DNA of 6,547 nt from Candidatus Omnitrophota bacterium. GTDB lineage: Bacteria > Omnitrophota > Gorgyraeia > Duberdicusellales > 4484-171. Location of the stretch: assembly GCA_014728785.1 (NCBI GenBank), contig WJKZ01000027.1, forward strand, positions 1 through 6,547, in the 5' to 3' direction. Position 1 is the stretch's first letter, and each line of letters starts with the position of its first letter. Below are positions 5,015 to 6,547 of this stretch, one piece after another. The notes beneath the pieces are model-generated. The model was not told the origin of the DNA, did not search any database, and saw only the letters and a program-made list of their open reading frames with translations. The position numbers were made by a program, and so were the translations under genes.

Positions 5015-5932
5015 ATGGGAACTGAAGACGTAAGAATATTGCCCGCGCAAGGGGTTTTTGTACCCCGGATAACCCATGATTCGCGTGGAAACAGAATTAT
5101 TCCTCTCCTTGGCGCGGGGCAGTCGTATGACACCGGCGTCTTTATGGTTAGAGGTTATAACAAACTCGACATTATAGCTCGGTCGAACGTAAACGCAGAC
5201 ATCTTCGTTTACATGGGGCCCGACCCCAGTGAGCTTGCGGCAATGACACCCGGAGACAACCGGGAAAAAGCACAATTGCCATATGCTGAGCTCGCCATAC
5301 CCAACGGCGATTTTCCACCCGAGCAGTACAGCGTCCAGGTAAGCGGAGATTTTGCGAGAGTAATATTCCGCAACAACACCGCCGAAGCGCAGACGGTATG
5401 GGACTTTCAGGTCAACCTAAAGCCTATCGGCGAAGGCCAATGTTTCAGGGAATATGATGACGAAGGGGTAAACCCGCTTGGTGTTCCCAAATACCGGTAC
5501 CTTACCATGACGCCCGACTACAGGCTTCGCGTCGATGCAATAATCGGTGGTGGTGGCGGCGGGACAGTAACGGTAGTGGGCCAATTAGCGGAGGCCGTTG
5601 TTCTTGCAAATGACGGCGCACTTGGAGCGGGAGCGGAAACGGCGGTAGCCGCACGGCCAACGGGGACGAGTCCGGGAGCGGGCCTGCAACCCATTGGGAA
5701 AATAGGCATTACAGCCTCGATAAACACGTCGGGTAATGGGTATTTCCTTATAGAATATTGCTCGAATTATAATACTCCGAACTGGCGCGTATATGAGGAG
5801 ATACCTCTCGTTTTCCCGCAGAAGATTCATAAAACGCTGATTCCTACTGCTCCGGGGTACAGGTTTAGATTTCATGCTAACAGCGCCGTGGCCGGGCTTG
5901 ATGCGGTAGTTGTCTTGTGGCCTAATACATAA
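5015..5932 (+). CDS. Putative two-domain spike or vertex protein with poly-Gly hinge
   Basis: This 305-residue protein is preceded by the strongest SD in the window. Residues about 1-140 form a beta-rich domain (YDTGVFMVRGYNKLDIIARS, ADIFVYMGPD, YSVQVSGDFARVIFRNN, WDFQVNLKPIG). Residues 141-177 are a connector. Residues 178-183 are six consecutive Gly, a likely flexible hinge. A Gly/Ala-rich low-complexity stretch follows to about 225. Residues about 228-303 form a second beta domain (IGITASINTSG, YFLIEYCSN, NWRVYEEIPLVFP, GYRFRFHANSA, LDAVVVLW). An inner anchoring domain, hinge and outer domain would fit a receptor-binding spike or fibre. The C-terminal domain resembles the whole protein encoded next (5947-6306), suggesting a reused module. 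There is no enzyme motif. Spike assignment is inference from architecture. Confidence 0.7.
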   Translation: MGTEDVRILPAQGVFVPRITHDSRGNRIIPLLGAGQSYDTGVFMVRGYNKLDIIARSNVNADIFVYMGPDPSELAAMTPGDNREKAQLPYAELAIPNGDFPPEQYSVQVSGDFARVIFRNNTAEAQTVWDFQVNLKPIGEGQCFREYDDEGVNPLGVPKYRYLTMTPDYRLRVDAIIGGGGGGTVTVVGQLAEAVVLANDGALGAGAETAVAARPTGTSPGAGLQPIGKIGITASINTSGNGYFLIEYCSNYNTPNWRVYEEIPLVFPQKIHKTLIPTAPGYRFRFHANSAVAGLDAVVVLWPNT

Positions 5933-5939
5933 TAAGGAG
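5933..5939 (+). promoter_or_regulatory. Ribosome binding site (TAAGGAG)
   Basis: TAAGGAG directly follows the TAA stop at 5930-5932 and ends 7 bases before ATG 5947, supporting that start. Confidence 0.75.
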
Positions 5940-5946
5940 TCGATTA

Positions 5947-6306
5947 ATGGCAACTGAACACGAACAAGTATCGGATGTAAGGACGTACCTGCTGGACAAC
6001 ATTTCTCTTGACCCGCAGACCAGCTATCAAGGCCCGGCAGATGATGTTCGCAACTACAGGTTTTGGGGCGTAACCGCTACGGCCACTCAAACGGCCAACA
6101 AAATAAAGGTCATTCTCGAATACCGGTTTTATTCGGTCGGGCAATGGAGGGAGTTTGACAGTTTTTACATCTCCGATGTTGACGAGGCAGCAAGCATAGA
6201 CCGGGTTTACCGTGTTACAAGGGGCGAGTACCGGGCAAGACTCGACAATGAAGATGAAGTTTCGCAGCCCTTCGTTGATTTGCAGTATATCAAGGGCGGA
6301 AACTAA
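5947..6306 (+). CDS. Small beta-domain protein, similar in pattern to C-terminal domain of upstream spike candidate
   Basis: This is a 119-residue soluble, acidic protein. After a polar N-terminus (residues 1-35) it is made of strands: YRFWGVTATATQ, KIKVILEYRFYS, QWREFDSFYIS, DRVYRVTRGEYRARLDNED, FVDLQYIKGG. The order V-T-A-x-A, hydrophobic strand ending EYxxxx, x-W-R-x-(Y/F)-(E/D), (E/G)YR-x-R-(L/F)-x-N, then a final hydrophobic strand matches residues about 230-303 of the 305-residue protein upstream. Both may have one beta-sandwich fold, as a one-domain version beside a two-domain version. It could be a spike subunit, a receptor-binding or decorating protein, or a chaperone; nothing in the sequence decides. 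It is 14 bases after its neighbour. Confidence 0.7.
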   Translation: MATEHEQVSDVRTYLLDNISLDPQTSYQGPADDVRNYRFWGVTATATQTANKIKVILEYRFYSVGQWREFDSFYISDVDEAASIDRVYRVTRGEYRARLDNEDEVSQPFVDLQYIKGGN

Positions 6307-6310
6307 CCGG

Positions 6311-6316
6311 AAGGAG
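6311..6316 (+). promoter_or_regulatory. Ribosome binding site (AAGGAG)
   Basis: AAGGAG lies 6 bases before ATG 6323 and supports the start of the gene that runs off the window. Confidence 0.7.
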
Positions 6317-6322
6317 TTCCGA

Positions 6323-6547
6323 ATGAACGCATTGGAATGGGTAAAAAAGACTTTCAAGCCAAGATTAATGAGAAAGGCTGCCGTCCGGGACGAAACCGGA
6401 GAGAAAGATGTGGAGACCAGCCGCATTCTTATAAGAAAGCATAACGGGGGAGAATTCTACATCGAAGCTGACAAGTTTGCGCGGCTTTTCAAGAGCGAAA
6501 TAGAGAATAACAAGACAAATAAAAAGCGCTATGCCGCCATGAAGTCC
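6323..6547 (+). CDS. Hypothetical basic protein, 3' end outside window
   Basis: This frame is open for 75 codons from ATG 6323 to the last base, with no stop. It has a good SD and sits 16 bases after the previous gene, continuing the operon. The visible part begins MNALEWVKKTFKPRLMRKAA and is rich in Lys, Arg and Glu. It then holds ILIRKHNGGEFYIEADKFARLF (split here as ILIRKHNGG and EFYIEADKFARLF) and a Lys/Asn-rich helix-like stretch. No signal peptide or family motif is recognised. It may be a small internal or assembly protein, but nothing visible supports a specific role. Confidence 0.6.
   Translation, partial: MNALEWVKKTFKPRLMRKAAVRDETGEKDVETSRILIRKHNGGEFYIEADKFARLFKSEIENNKTNKKRYAAMKS

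Noticed and set aside
1..6547. CRISPR arrays, insertion sequences and attachment sites
   Set aside because: No regularly spaced direct repeats with spacers, transposase motifs or flanking inverted repeats were seen; the repeats present are coding repeats or RNA stems.

Overview
The window reads as part of the structural-protein operon of an unclassified virus or provirus. Every convincing gene lies on the + strand. Genes are tightly packed, and most starts have a strong Shine-Dalgarno (SD) sequence, so the host is a bacterium or an SD-using archaeon. Nothing recognisable as terminase, portal, HK97-type coat, tail, integrase, replicase or packaging ATPase is present. All function calls are therefore structural inferences from composition and pattern, not from recognised catalytic motifs.

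Layout. (1) 2-814: a basic protein whose 5' end lies outside the window. (2) 825-1991: a protein with a very basic N-terminal half carrying repeats of a VKKHGV-type motif, a small-residue-rich hydrophobic middle and an acidic C-terminus. It is a candidate genome-binding and membrane-associated virion protein. (3) 2075-2692 and 2786-3409: two tandem paralogs of 205 and 207 residues, beta-rich, nearly identical at both termini and divergent in the middle. These are the best candidates for paired major capsid proteins. (4) 3410-3569: the longest gene-free stretch (160 bases). It holds a terminator-like hairpin and a second very GC-rich hairpin. (5) 3570-6306: four beta-rich genes with gaps of 9 to 32 bases, likely minor capsid, vertex or spike proteins. 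(6) 6323 to the end: the start of another gene, cut by the window edge.

The most notable observation is in the two leaders upstream of the paralogous capsid candidates. Each can fold into the same H-type pseudoknot: a 7-bp stem 1, a stem 2 of 8 or 11 bp, a 1-nt junction U, and a third loop starting GAA. Comparing the two copies, four base pairs have changed on both sides while keeping pairing. This supports a conserved RNA element that was duplicated with the gene and may control capsid translation or mRNA stability.

Working model (inference): a tailless virus, possibly membrane-containing. Its shell would use two related small coat proteins, its genome would be bound by the repeat-rich basic protein, and its spikes would be built from the downstream beta-domain proteins. 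The general plan of two adjacent genes for small beta-barrel coat proteins recalls Sphaerolipoviridae and Matsushitaviridae, but I see no sequence motif that proves a relationship.
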